Below, one piece after another: positions 6,702 through 17,219 of a stretch of DNA of 64,000 nt; within the stretch, counting starts at the first letter, position 1; every line of letters starts with the position of its first letter. The stretch is from contig CAMDFX010000003.1 in NCBI GenBank assembly GCA_945897805.1, positions 62,001 to 126,000 on the forward strand. Reading direction: 5' to 3'. This stretch comes from Chryseobacterium gleum (GTDB lineage: Bacteria > Bacteroidota > Bacteroidia > Flavobacteriales_D > Crocinitomicaceae). The notes under the pieces were generated by a model. The model had not been told where the DNA came from. It did no database searches and was given only the letters and a program-made list of their open reading frames with translations. Made by a program: the position numbers and the translations under genes.

Positions 6702-9395
6702 TTATCTCAGGATGGTAATAGATCCCTGAAAAGTCTTCTTCTCGTCAGAATTTAAATCTTTTACATTTGCTTTCCAAGTATAAGTGCCATCTTGAAGTAT
6801 CTTTCCGTCAAAGGTTCCATCCCAAGTTGCAGAAGGATCGTGAGACTCCCAAATCACTTCTCCCCAGCGATTGAATATGAATAAATCAAAGTTGTAAATA
6901 TCAACTCCATCGACATAAAATTTCCAATTCTGATTGAATTGATCGCCATCTGGTGTGAAAACATTGGGCGCATAAAAAATTATATCTGTGTTCACTTGTA
7001 AGATATTTACAATCGTATCAACACAACCGCCAGCTGTTGTTACAACCAAAGTTATCGGGTATTGACCAATTTCTCCTTCTGGAAAACTAAAATTTGGATA
7101 TTGTTCTGTGCTTGTCATCTGATTTGCTCCTGGCGCAAACCATTCCCATCCAATAACACCCTCACTTGAATTGTCTTGCATTTGAATCGATGTTTCATAA
7201 ATCGAAGTCGGATTGGATGACATTGAAAAAGAGGCAGTTGGATTTTCTACAACTTGCACAATGTTGGTAAAAGTTTGGGTATAGACACATCCGTAAATAG
7301 AAGTAATTGTTACATCAACTGTGTAGAAGCCGGGCGTTGGATAATTTGTGTATGAAGAGCCATTTCCATTTATTATCGTATCTGTTCCATTTCCAAAATT
7401 AATTGCTGTTGTCGCTATTTCTGCACCATTATTTGAATCATTCATGAAAATAAATGAGCCTGGAACACAATCAACTGGTTTGTCAGGAACAATCAACGGA
7501 TTAATATCTGTTGGAAAGCTAATCGTTACAAATGCTTGCGCAGCAGGTGAACCGCAATCTTCAGTTAATGTCACTGTATAAATTGTTCCTGAATAATTTG
7601 GATCAACGGTGATTGTTTGCCCAGTGCCAATTACAGTGCCATTTGCTGACCACGTAAATGTATAAGGCGAACTACCACCAGCTCCGTTTGCTGTTAAATC
7701 AATTGTTGACTCTGCGCATATTGTAGCGTCTGGAGTTATAAAGCTTACGGATAATGGCGCTGGTTCAGTTAAATTTCCAGTTTGTGTAATTACACAACCC
7801 AATGCATCCGTAATTGTCAAAATCTGAGCGCCTACTGCTAAATCATTAGCGATATTGGTAGATGAAGTTGAATTGTCCCAACTATATGTGTAAGGCATCG
7901 TGCCCTGCGTAACAGTCACTTCAAGCATTCCATCATTGCCGCTATTACAAGTTACGTTTGATTGATTGGCAATAACTGCAATCATTCCAGGAATTTCTGC
8001 TATTACAACTTCAGCAGTGTCAATACAGCCTGAACCGGTAGTAACTTCACAATGATAAGTTCCTGCAGCTAAGCCTACTGCTGTTGCAGTTGTTTGTCCT
8101 CCAGCATCATACCAATTGTATGTTATTGTAGGAGAGGTTGGATTCATCGTTGCAGTTGCAGTTCCATCAGCACCGCCAGGGCAAGAAACCAAGGTTCCAA
8201 TAGCCGTTGCTACAGAAATTGAATTTGGAACTATCACATTTACAGTTGCAGAACAACCATTGGCATCAGTTACCAAGCAAGAATAATTTCCTGAAATCAA
8301 TCCAGAAGCGACTGGTGTGCTTTGACCAGTTGGAGTCCAATTGTAGGTGAAAGGTTGTGTTCCAATCGTTGTTGCAATTTGTGCAGAACCAACGCCAGCA
8401 GAACAATAATCTGTATTTGCTGTTGCGGTTGCGTTGACTGAAGTTCGGGTAATCCAAGTGGTATCAGAGATAGCGCCTAATCCGGTGCCACATGCTGAAG
8501 CAGTAATAAAATATCCAGTTGTTCCTGGCGGTATAAGCGTAACATTTAAGACCCCATTATTATAAGGGAAAGTCGCGCCAAGTGTATTTCCCCATTGTTG
8601 GCTGCCATTGATACCATTAATTTGAACGTATGGAATTTGCGCTTGAACATATCCACCTGTGTTGGAGGGACTTGTTGGAGTGAAAAGTCTACCATCTTGA
8701 TTTGCAGTCCAAACAGAATTGTTTCTTCCTGGAGTTATAACAGCGGCATTTCCTGCTGCATTTTGAATACCCTGAATTGCCAGGCCACCATTAAAAGCAC
8801 TGCACACTGCTTTGTTTCCAATGTGCAGTTCTATGGTATTTGAAGTTTCGTTTAAAACGACGGCCATATAATTACAAACGGTGTTACAACTAAAAAAATA
8901 TACGTTTTGATAAAGTACTACAAATTTTCTATTTGGTGCAGTACCGACTGTCTGATATTGAATTGTCCCACCATTTAAACTTGGCAGCATATCTTGGTAT
9001 GCTAGCATGATTGAGTTCAATGCTGATGTTAAAGTTGGATTCGGCAAAGTACCGGCACCAGTTAACGCATAAGCACAATAGCCATTTGCATTACTAACAT
9101 TGAAACTAATTAATCCATTTGAACCAATTACACAATTGTTGTAAGTATTTCCGTAAAAGCTAAAAGGAAAACCAACGGGCGCAACATTACTCCAAACATC
9201 ATCTGAAAGTGTTAAAACCGTCGGATTGGGTAAATTAATTCCTTGCGTATTTTGTGACCCAGATCCAGGATTGCAATTGGTGATTGTAACAGTTTGACCT
9301 TGGCATACAGTTACATCATCTCCTAAACAAACTTGAACTTGCGCTAAAGAAGTTAGACTAATTAGAAAAGCAAAAGGGAATAATATGATTTTCAT
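6702..9395 (-). CDS. T9SS type B sorted surface adhesin with SprB-like repeats
   Basis: 897 residues from the ATG at 9395 (MKIILFPFAFLISLTSLAQ, a clear signal peptide); the longer frame to 9446 only adds a basic tail before it. After an N-terminal domain of about 300 residues with the motif IQGIQNAAGNAAVITPGRN, there are consecutive SprB-type repeats (C...GADGTATA...TYNW...GTYHCEVTT and related copies, about 330-560), a PKD-like domain, and a C-terminal gliding-motility/CHU_C domain beginning FYAPNVFTPDGD and ending GSITILR. Family knowledge: this C-terminal domain directs secretion through the type IX system and attachment to the cell surface. Likely an adhesin or gliding-associated protein. 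It is a single-gene transcription unit. Confidence 0.9.
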   Translation of the reverse strand: MKIILFPFAFLISLTSLAQVQVCLGDDVTVCQGQTVTITNCNPGSGSQNTQGINLPNPTVLTLSDDVWSNVAPVGFPFSFYGNTYNNCVIGSNGLISFNVSNANGYCAYALTGAGTLPNPTLTSALNSIMLAYQDMLPSLNGGTIQYQTVGTAPNRKFVVLYQNVYFFSCNTVCNYMAVVLNETSNTIELHIGNKAVCSAFNGGLAIQGIQNAAGNAAVITPGRNNSVWTANQDGRLFTPTSPSNTGGYVQAQIPYVQINGINGSQQWGNTLGATFPYNNGVLNVTLIPPGTTGYFITASACGTGLGAISDTTWITRTSVNATATANTDYCSAGVGSAQIATTIGTQPFTYNWTPTGQSTPVASGLISGNYSCLVTDANGCSATVNVIVPNSISVATAIGTLVSCPGGADGTATATMNPTSPTITYNWYDAGGQTTATAVGLAAGTYHCEVTTGSGCIDTAEVVIAEIPGMIAVIANQSNVTCNSGNDGMLEVTVTQGTMPYTYSWDNSTSSTNIANDLAVGAQILTITDALGCVITQTGNLTEPAPLSVSFITPDATICAESTIDLTANGAGGSSPYTFTWSANGTVIGTGQTITVDPNYSGTIYTVTLTEDCGSPAAQAFVTISFPTDINPLIVPDKPVDCVPGSFIFMNDSNNGAEIATTAINFGNGTDTIINGNGSSYTNYPTPGFYTVDVTITSIYGCVYTQTFTNIVQVVENPTASFSMSSNPTSIYETSIQMQDNSSEGVIGWEWFAPGANQMTSTEQYPNFSFPEGEIGQYPITLVVTTAGGCVDTIVNILQVNTDIIFYAPNVFTPDGDQFNQNWKFYVDGVDIYNFDLFIFNRWGEVIWESHDPSATWDGTFDGKILQDGTYTWKANVKDLNSDEKKTFQGSITILR

Positions 9396-9542
9396 TTTTT
9401 TTTGTTTTGTATTACTAGGACGAATTAAAAATTGATTGGTTGTCAATTTTAAAAGAAACTCACTACTTGAATATATAATTGTGATTCTTTTTTGACTATA
9501 CTGCGTTGGATTTATTGTGTTTGTTTTACCTTAAAAATAAGA

Positions 9543-9558
9543 TGATTTTCGAAAATCA
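9543..9558. promoter_or_regulatory. Perfect 16-base palindrome, candidate operator
   Basis: TGATTTTCGAAAATCA is its own reverse complement. It begins about 3 bases past the predicted adhesin transcription start, a position where a bound dimeric regulator would block the polymerase. The regulator is unknown. Confidence 0.45.
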
Positions 9559-9566
9559 AATTTATA

Positions 9567-9574
9567 CAAAAGTA
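9567..9574 (-). promoter_or_regulatory. Predicted adhesin promoter (-7 box)
   Basis: Minus-strand TACTTTTG fits TAnnTTTG. Transcription would start near 9561, leaving an unusually long leader of about 165 bases before the adhesin ATG. No good -33 element seen. Confidence 0.35.
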
Positions 9575-9684
9575 GCAAGAAAGCTTTGAATAGAAATAAT
9601 GCAATAAAATTCATTATTGGATTCTCATTCATTGAATGGTTAATAAAAAATATCCGAATGAAAGTTTAAGATATTAAAATTATA

Positions 9685-9692
9685 TACATTTG
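9685..9692 (+). promoter_or_regulatory. Predicted gdhA promoter (-7 box)
   Basis: TACATTTG fits the -7 consensus. The start point would fall near 9698, giving a leader of about 20 bases before the ATG at 9718. Confidence 0.45.
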
Positions 9693-9717
9693 TCCCGATA
9701 TCTTTAAAAGAAATTAA

Positions 9718-11073
<1,356 letters not shown>

Positions 11074-11092
11074 TCCAACTATCATATTCAAA

Positions 11093-11127
11093 AAAAATCC
11101 CGATTCTTTATTGAGTCGGGATTTTTT
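11093..11127. terminator. Bidirectional intrinsic terminator
   Basis: Arms AATCCCGATTC and GAGTCGGGATT (one G-T pair) around a 6-base loop, with an A run before and a T run after. Serves gdhA (+) and the convergent DUF6526-like gene (-). Confidence 0.85.
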
Positions 11128-11138
11128 GCTTTAAAACA

Positions 11139-11576
11139 TTAAAGTCTCCAATGATCTGCTTGCCAGTGTTGAATGGATTGTTTGATAACTTTTGGAGTGA
11201 GATTTTCAGCCATTGTTTTATTAACCAAGTCTTTTAATTCTTCATCACCCGCAAAACGCAATGCAATTATTTGATTGTTACTCAATTTTGATTCCAATAG
11301 TTCAAAACGTTCACCAGTAACTACAAAATAACGGTACCTCATTTCAATTCTGATAATCCGATCCTGATTTTTCAATCCATAATGTTGCCGAGTCATAAAA
11401 GATAGAAATAATATCATGCACATGATGACAGTCAGCGTCCACCAAATTTCTTTCAAGGCCGGATTTTTATTTCCTTGGTAAAAACAAAAAATCCCGATTA
11501 TTAATGTGAGTGGATAAAACACAAAGTGATGAGGAGCATGAAGCTTTAAATGATTGTTATAGTTTTGATTTTCCAT
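11139..11576 (-). CDS. DUF6526-like membrane protein
   Basis: 145 residues. An N-terminal MENQNYNNHLKLHAPHHFVFYPL is followed by two hydrophobic helices (about 20-37 and 47-62) and a soluble C-terminal part with YRYFVVTGERFELLESKLSNNQIIALRFA. This layout matches the uncharacterised DUF6526 family as I remember it. It is an inner-membrane protein with the C-terminal domain on one side; no catalytic motif is evident. Single gene, divergent from the Rrf2 regulator. Confidence 0.6.
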   Translation of the reverse strand: MENQNYNNHLKLHAPHHFVFYPLTLIIGIFCFYQGNKNPALKEIWWTLTVIMCMILFLSFMTRQHYGLKNQDRIIRIEMRYRYFVVTGERFELLESKLSNNQIIALRFAGDEELKDLVNKTMAENLTPKVIKQSIQHWQADHWRL

Positions 11577-11641
11577 AATTTTATTTTTAAGATTTTAATT
11601 TGCGACAATGATAAGGTAAATAAGTTCAAAATTCACAAAAA

Positions 11642-11673
11642 TTTGTCATTTCTTTTCGGAATAACTACCTTTG
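11642..11673 (+). promoter_or_regulatory. Bacteroidota-type promoter of the Rrf2 gene
   Basis: TTTG (11642-11645), 20 bases, then TACCTTTG (11666-11673): a near-perfect match to TTTG-N19/20-TAnnTTTG. Transcription would begin at about 11679, on or next to the ATG at 11680, so the mRNA would be leaderless or nearly so. Confidence 0.65.
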
Positions 11674-11679
11674 AATATC

Positions 11680-12090
11680 ATGATGTCAAAAAAATGTAAA
11701 TACGCAATTAAAGCATTAATCTGCTTAAGTGAAAACTACCAACAAGGGAATATGTTTACTGCTGATATTGCAAAAAAAGGGAACATACCTAAAAAATTTT
11801 TAGAACAAATCTTATTAGACCTAAAACACGCCGGTTTTGTTGGAAGTCATCAAGGTTATAGAGGTGGTTACTATTTAATCAAAGCGCCAAAAGAAATTAA
11901 TTTGGCAGAAGTTTACCGTGTTTTCGATGGTGCAATTGCGCTGGTGCCTTGTGTTTCTGTGAATTATTACGAAAAATGTGAAGATTGCATCGATGAAGTT
12001 GCTTGTACAATTAAAAGAGAATTTGCGAAAATCAAAGAACAAAGTAGATTGATTATGAAAGAAATCAATTTTGAAACTTTCACAGAATAG
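11680..12090 (+). CDS. Rrf2 family transcriptional regulator
   Basis: 136 residues from ATG 11680 (ATG 11683 is equally possible). The TTG at 11671 in the same frame is part of the -7 promoter box and cannot be the start. Rrf2 features: SKKCKYAIKALICLSE, a winged helix-turn-helix with IPKKFLEQILLDLKHAGFVGSHQGYRGGY, then a Cys cluster (C-x10-C-x2-C-x5-C) in the dimerisation region. In IscR, NsrR and RsrR these cysteines bind an Fe-S cluster; here the spacing leaves the ligand open between Fe-S sensing and a CymR-like sulfur role. It could control the downstream phosphate genes, but nothing in the sequence proves this. Confidence 0.85.
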   Translation: MMSKKCKYAIKALICLSENYQQGNMFTADIAKKGNIPKKFLEQILLDLKHAGFVGSHQGYRGGYYLIKAPKEINLAEVYRVFDGAIALVPCVSVNYYEKCEDCIDEVACTIKREFAKIKEQSRLIMKEINFETFTE

Positions 12091-12278
12091 TATGTTTTGT
12101 GTTAAATTTTTATCAATTGTTTAATTTTGTAATCAACTCTACTCAACTTTATTTTGCTATTTTATTAGGAGAAACATCATTGGCTGTTATTTTATGTTTT
12201 TAATTAGTTCATATTAACTTCTTAATAATAAAACATTAATTTTTTTATCATTTCATTTATTTGTTAATAAAAGTTACA

Positions 12279-12286
12279 TATATTTG
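12279..12286 (+). promoter_or_regulatory. Predicted -7 promoter box of the porin-pst operon
   Basis: TATATTTG in the 262-base gap upstream of the porin, 66 bases before its ATG. A TTTG occurs at 12260-12263, but the 15-base spacer is shorter than usual. I recognise no Pho-box-like direct repeats. Confidence 0.35.
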
Positions 12287-12352
12287 CAAATCTTTAATTC
12301 TATCAAATACATAGAATTAATAAATTTAGTAAATTAAGTAGATTATTTTATT

Positions 12353-13657
12353 ATGAAAAAAACGATTACATTTTTTGCTTTTATATCTTTTGTCATGTTA
12401 TCAAGTGCTCAAAAAGATACATTAAAGATTGCTAAAGACACGGCTAAAATTTTTACAATTTCTGCTGAATTTAGACCGAGAGCCGAGTACAGGAATGGAT
12501 ATCGTGAATTGAACTCTGATACTTCAGATGCTGCGTTTTTTGTTGAACAAAGAAGTAGAATTTATTTAGATTACAGAGCACCTCGTTTTATTTGGCATAC
12601 TTCTATTCAAGATATAAGAATTTGGGGTGAACAAGATCCAAGGTCAACTGGTGCAACGTTGCAATTGTTTGAATCTTATGTCGAGCCTTCTATCACCAAA
12701 CGAATTAGCGCTAGAATAGGAAGACAGAAAGTAATGTATGACAACCAAAGGCTTTTTGCTCAAAATGACTGGAGACAAAATGGCGGGACACATGATGCTG
12801 TAAGATTCATTTACAAAGGAATAAAATTAGAAGCTGATCTAATCGGTGCCTTCAACCAAGGTCATGGCGCTCAAGATAAATTTTCGAATATTGATTATAA
12901 TCCTGGTTTTTCAAATTATAAAACACTTTTTGCTAATTTTTTAAAATATAAATTCAACGAAACTTTTGTTCTGACTTTAATTAATGCAACTGATGGATTT
13001 CAAGACGCTATTATATCTGAAAAAATAAATAACCGTTTTACCAGTGGAGGTAGAGTAGAGTACACTAAAAAGAATTTATATCTAACACTTGCAGGATATT
13101 CCCAATATGGAAAGACGACGGCTGGAAAAAAATTAGATGCATTTTATTTTCAACCTGAAGCCAAATTAAAATTGAAAAAATACTTTACTTTCAGATTGGG
13201 GGCAGAAATTTTTAGTGGTGACAATGCTAAAAAAACAAGTACAACTTCGAGATCTTTTGATGCATTATATGGTGTAAATCACAGGTTTTTAGGTACCATG
13301 GATTTTTTCACGAGATTTCCTAAAGATTTTAACAACGCTGGAATCGTTAATCCTTACTTTTTTACAGTGATTGATTTCAATAAAAAAGTCTCATTGAAAG
13401 TCGAACAACATTTGTTCTTTAGTCAGAATAATTTCATTATAAATAATGAAGTGATCAATAAATATTTGGGTTATGAAAATGACTTGCTTTTAATCTATAA
13501 ACCCAACGCAATCACTGAATTGCAATTAGGTTATTCCTTTGCATTCCTAACAAAATCAATGGAATATATCAAAAAAGCAGGTAATAGTGATTTGTGGCAA
13601 GAGTGGGCTTATTTAATGGTCACTTTCACCCCTCAATTCTTGAAAATTCAAAAATAA
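12353..13657 (+). CDS. Alginate-export-like outer-membrane porin
   Basis: 434 residues. Signal peptide at 1-19 (MKKTITFFAFISFVMLSSA). The body has the Alginate_exp family look: EFRPRAEYRNGYRE, VEQRSRIYLDYR, a RIGRQKVMYDNQRLF strand and GTHDAVRF, all typical of 16- to 18-stranded porin-like barrels of that family. It lies 19 bases before pstS and is probably the outer-membrane entry for phosphate, an analogue of OprP/PhoE; this role is inferred from position. Alginate transport is unlikely, as no alginate genes are nearby. Confidence 0.75.
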   Translation: MKKTITFFAFISFVMLSSAQKDTLKIAKDTAKIFTISAEFRPRAEYRNGYRELNSDTSDAAFFVEQRSRIYLDYRAPRFIWHTSIQDIRIWGEQDPRSTGATLQLFESYVEPSITKRISARIGRQKVMYDNQRLFAQNDWRQNGGTHDAVRFIYKGIKLEADLIGAFNQGHGAQDKFSNIDYNPGFSNYKTLFANFLKYKFNETFVLTLINATDGFQDAIISEKINNRFTSGGRVEYTKKNLYLTLAGYSQYGKTTAGKKLDAFYFQPEAKLKLKKYFTFRLGAEIFSGDNAKKTSTTSRSFDALYGVNHRFLGTMDFFTRFPKDFNNAGIVNPYFFTVIDFNKKVSLKVEQHLFFSQNNFIINNEVINKYLGYENDLLLIYKPNAITELQLGYSFAFLTKSMEYIKKAGNSDLWQEWAYLMVTFTPQFLKIQK

Positions 13658-13676
13658 ATCAATAAATTAAATAATT

Positions 13677-14642
13677 ATGAAACAAATTTTTTCAATCAAA
13701 AAAGCAGGTTTTGTTGTTCTTACATCTGCCTTAGTGTTAACAAGTGCTTGTGGTTCAGGTGATAAAGCTATCGGTGACGAAACTGAAAAAGTCGAAGGTA
13801 CAATTACCATTTCAGGAGCATTTGCACTCTATCCATTAGCCAATGTATGGGCAGAAGAATTCCGAAAAGAGTATCCTGATGTGAAATTTAATATTTCAGG
13901 TGGTGGTGCAGGAAAAGGTATGGCTGATCTATTAGGAGGCGCTGCTGATTTGGCAATGTATTCTAAAGACATTAGCGATATTGAAAAGAGCCAAGGCGCT
14001 TATGGGTTTTCAGTTACAAAAGATGCTGTTATTCCAACAATTAATGCACAAAATCCTGTGTTAAATCAAATCAAAACCGAAGGTTTGACGAAAGAGGAAT
14101 TGACAAAATTATTCCTAGGGAACGGAGCAAAAGTTTGGAAAAAATCTTCAACCAAAGTAAACGTTTACACGAGATCTGATGCTTCAGGTGCCGCTGAAGT
14201 ATGGGCAAAATTCCTTGGTGGTTCTGCACAAGAAGAATTGAAGGGAATCGCAGTATTTGGTGATCCAGGTGTTGCTGACGCTGTCAGAAAAGACAAAAAC
14301 AGTATCGGATACAACAACGTTATTTTTGTTTACGATGTTAAAACAGGACAAAAATATCCAGGAATTGATGTTGCTCCGATTGATATCAATGGAAATGGAA
14401 AAATTGATCAAGATGAAAATTTTTACAATTCATTGAAAGATATAACTGCTGCAATCGCAAACGGAAAATACCCATCGCCACCTGCAAGAGATTTGTTTTT
14501 AGTTACCAAAGGAAAACCAAAAAATTATGCTGTAAAGGTATTTTTGAATTGGGTTTTAACTGAAGGTCAAAAACATGTTGTTCCAAATGGATATATTTTA
14601 TTGGAAAAACAAAAAATCATTGATCAAATAAATAGACTATAA
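13677..14642 (+). CDS. pstS: Phosphate ABC transporter substrate-binding lipoprotein PstS
   Basis: 321 residues. A lipoprotein signal with lipobox LTSAC places the lipidated Cys at 25. The mature part starts with the PstS hallmark GTITISGAFALYPLANVWAEEF and carries ISGGGAGKGMADLL and YTRSDASGAAEVW, the phosphate-binding loops of the family. It captures phosphate in the periplasm and delivers it to PstCA. First transporter gene of the operon, 2 bases before pstC. A different oxyanion cannot be excluded from sequence alone. Confidence 0.88.
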   Translation: MKQIFSIKKAGFVVLTSALVLTSACGSGDKAIGDETEKVEGTITISGAFALYPLANVWAEEFRKEYPDVKFNISGGGAGKGMADLLGGAADLAMYSKDISDIEKSQGAYGFSVTKDAVIPTINAQNPVLNQIKTEGLTKEELTKLFLGNGAKVWKKSSTKVNVYTRSDASGAAEVWAKFLGGSAQEELKGIAVFGDPGVADAVRKDKNSIGYNNVIFVYDVKTGQKYPGIDVAPIDINGNGKIDQDENFYNSLKDITAAIANGKYPSPPARDLFLVTKGKPKNYAVKVFLNWVLTEGQKHVVPNGYILLEKQKIIDQINRL

Positions 14643-14644
14643 AA

Positions 14645-15538
14645 ATGAATTTTTCTTTCAGATATTCTATTGAAAAATTAAGAAAAAGTTGGATGATAAT
14701 CTCTTTGGTTATCATCCTTTCACTTCCTTTTTTGATAGGATTTTCATTGCTTTTCAAATCTTGGCCATTACTTGTCTCAACGCCAATTTCTGAAATCTTA
14801 TTTAGTTCAAACTGGATGCCTACCAAAGGAAACTTTGGTCTTTGGCCTTTTATCTGCAGTTCAATAGTTGTCTCTCTACTTGGATTGTTGATTATGTTTC
14901 CATTTACCTTAGCATCTGCGATTTATATTACTCAGTTTGCTCCGAATTGGATTTCCAAGGTTTTACGGACTGTTATCGATATTCTCGCTGGAATTCCTTC
15001 GGTGATTTTTGGTTTATGGGGAATAATTGTCATTGTTCCAATGGTTTCCGAATGGGCAACTTCTGCAAATGCCGCCAATGCGAGTGGATATTCTATTTTG
15101 GCAGCAGGAATTGTTGTTGCAGTAACAACACTTCCTTTTGTCTTAAACATGTTGATTGAATTATTTGAATCAGTCCCAAGAGAACTTAAAGAATCAACTC
15201 TTGCTATGGGAGCAAGTCATTGGCAAACAATTAAGGATGTGATTCTGAAAAAAATCAGACCTGGAATAATTGCGGCATTTACTTTAGGACTAAGTAAAGC
15301 ATTTGGAGAAACAATCGCTGTTTTAATGGTCGTTGGAAACATTGTCCAAATTCCAAATTCAATTTTTGATGCAGGCTATCCTTTACCAGCTTTACTTGCA
15401 AATAATTATGGTGAAATGATGTCTATACCAAAGTATGACTCTGCCCTAATGCTTTCTGCTTTGATGTTGTTAATAATTGTAATTCTTTTCAATTATTTTG
15501 CCCATAAAGTTATTCGTTTTTATCAATCTAAAGTGTGA
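14645..15538 (+). CDS. pstC: Phosphate ABC transporter permease PstC
   Basis: 297 residues with about six transmembrane helices. The BPD_transp_1 permease domain contains the conserved cytoplasmic loop that contacts the ATPase, here ESTLAMGASHWQTIKDVILKKIRPGI, followed by ALGLSKAFGETIAV-like residues typical of PstC. Paired with PstA it forms the inner-membrane channel. Confidence 0.9.
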   Translation: MNFSFRYSIEKLRKSWMIISLVIILSLPFLIGFSLLFKSWPLLVSTPISEILFSSNWMPTKGNFGLWPFICSSIVVSLLGLLIMFPFTLASAIYITQFAPNWISKVLRTVIDILAGIPSVIFGLWGIIVIVPMVSEWATSANAANASGYSILAAGIVVAVTTLPFVLNMLIELFESVPRELKESTLAMGASHWQTIKDVILKKIRPGIIAAFTLGLSKAFGETIAVLMVVGNIVQIPNSIFDAGYPLPALLANNYGEMMSIPKYDSALMLSALMLLIIVILFNYFAHKVIRFYQSKV

Positions 15539-15540
15539 TT

Positions 15541-16395
15541 ATGAATTCTAGAAAGTATTTAGTTGAGAAAATAGTAAAAATTGTTTTGCTGATTTTTACT
15601 TGCTTTATTGTTTTTGTTTTGCTTTCCATTTTTTATGGAATCTTTAAAAAGGGATTGCCTGCTTTAAATTGGGAAATTATCAGTCAAGTTCCAAAAGGTG
15701 GTTATTATTTTGGAAAAGAAGGAGGAATACTTAATGCAATTGTTGGTTCTTTGTATTTAGCAATAGGTGCGTCACTTATAGCTTTAGTAATTAGTATTCC
15801 TGCTGCTTTTTTTATTCATACCTATTTGTTCTCTTATCCAAAATGGCAGAAAAGAGTCAGACTTTGGTTAGATGTATTGTGGGGAATTCCGCCAATTGTT
15901 TATGGCGCTTTTGCATTTAATTTTATGCTTTTCCTGGGTTGGCCATCTTCATTATTGGCTGCTATGATTACTGTTGCATTGCTAATCAGTCCCGTGATGA
16001 TTCGATCAATGGATGAGTCTCTTCAGCACAATTCTAGAGGTTTGTTTGAATCTGCCCTTTCTCTCGGGTTTTTCAAAGGTGAAATTGGATTTAAATTTCT
16101 ATTCAAGCAATCATTACCAGGAATAACAACTGCTTTTTTGTTGGCACTTGGCAAAGGTTTGGGTGATACTGCATCGGTTTTGTTTACAGCGGGATTCACG
16201 GATTATATCCCTGAAAGTATTACCGAGCCAGCAGCAACATTGCCATTAGCGATTTTCTTTCAATTAAGTTCGCCTATACCAGAAGTAAAAGAGCGCGCTT
16301 ATGCTGCTGCAATCGTTTTAACAATTATAATTCTAATAATTAGCATTTTATCAAGAGTGTTAAGTAAGAGATTTTCAAAAAATAGAATAAAATGA
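15541..16395 (+). CDS. pstA: Phosphate ABC transporter permease PstA
   Basis: 284 residues from ATG 15541; an in-frame GTG at 15535 overlapping the pstC stop is the alternative start. About six membrane helices. The N-terminal periplasmic part has KGGYYFGKEGGILNAIVGSLY, the PstA pattern; the EAA-like loop is ESALSLGFFKGEIGFKFLFKQSLPGI, followed by LALGKGLGDTASVLFTAG. Partner of PstC. Confidence 0.9.
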   Translation: MNSRKYLVEKIVKIVLLIFTCFIVFVLLSIFYGIFKKGLPALNWEIISQVPKGGYYFGKEGGILNAIVGSLYLAIGASLIALVISIPAAFFIHTYLFSYPKWQKRVRLWLDVLWGIPPIVYGAFAFNFMLFLGWPSSLLAAMITVALLISPVMIRSMDESLQHNSRGLFESALSLGFFKGEIGFKFLFKQSLPGITTAFLLALGKGLGDTASVLFTAGFTDYIPESITEPAATLPLAIFFQLSSPIPEVKERAYAAAIVLTIIILIISILSRVLSKRFSKNRIK

Positions 16396-17210
16396 ATCTA
16401 GAAAACAATACAAGCTTGATCGATGAAGAAATCATCAGGAAAGATGAATCAAAGGGTTTACACAACCTGATTTATGTGAAAGATTTAAGTCTTTGGCATG
16501 GAAAACAGCAAACATTGAAAAATGTAGAATTGAATATTCGTGACAAAGGTATTACTGTTTTATTAGGTCCTTCAGGATGTGGAAAAACAACGCTTTTAAA
16601 GAGCTTCAATCGTTTAATAGATTTAGACCCAGATATTAAAACTACTGGTTCTATATTTTTTGAAGACAAGGATATTTTAACTAAAAATATCGACGTTTAT
16701 GCTCTGAGACAAAAAATGGGATTGCTGTCACAAAGACCACATCCATTGCCAGGTACAATTGCAGACAATATTAGATATGCCTTGAAATTGAAAGGAATAA
16801 AATCAAAAGTTGAACAAGATGATCGAATTGAATATTACATTAAAAAAGTTGCCCTTTGGGAGGAAGTAAAAGACAGATTGAAGTATTCAGCAAATAGTCT
16901 TTCGATTGGACAACAGCAGCGGTTGTGCTTAGCCCGGGGTTTAGCGATTGAACCGAGGGTGATTTTAGCAGATGAACCTACTTCGGCGTTAGATCCGATT
17001 TCAAGTCGCAAAATTGAAGAACAATTTCAAGAGTTAAGTAAAGAATTTGCAATCGTTCTAGTAACACACATTTTGCGACAAGCAAAAAGATTGGCTGATT
17101 ATACTGCTTTCATGTATTATGGCGAGGTGGTTGAAAAAGGAAAACCTTCAGATTTATTCGAAAATCCTAAAACGGATATTTTCAAAGATTATTTACAAGT
17201 AGGACATTAA
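16392..17210 (+). CDS. pstB: Phosphate ABC transporter ATP-binding protein PstB
   Basis: 272 residues. Walker A GPSGCGKTT (59-67), Q-loop in LLSQRPHPLPGTI, signature LSIGQQQRL (the common form is LSGGQQQR; the Gly-to-Ile change is conservative in position but worth noting), Walker B VILADEPTSALD and the switch His in LVTHIL. It powers phosphate import. It overlaps pstA by 4 bases (ATGA). phoU, which normally follows pstB, is absent; a broken oxidoreductase gene starts 9 bases later instead. Confidence 0.9.
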   Translation: MNLENNTSLIDEEIIRKDESKGLHNLIYVKDLSLWHGKQQTLKNVELNIRDKGITVLLGPSGCGKTTLLKSFNRLIDLDPDIKTTGSIFFEDKDILTKNIDVYALRQKMGLLSQRPHPLPGTIADNIRYALKLKGIKSKVEQDDRIEYYIKKVALWEEVKDRLKYSANSLSIGQQQRLCLARGLAIEPRVILADEPTSALDPISSRKIEEQFQELSKEFAIVLVTHILRQAKRLADYTAFMYYGEVVEKGKPSDLFENPKTDIFKDYLQVGH

Positions 17211-17219
17211 GCGTACCGT

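Larger units (their letters stand above)
9396..9717. other. 322-base regulatory gap between adhesin and gdhA
   Basis: AT-rich, no open frame of note. It holds the divergent promoters described separately: a -7 box for the adhesin with a perfect palindrome beside it, and a -7 box for gdhA. Nothing else recognisable. Confidence 0.6.
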
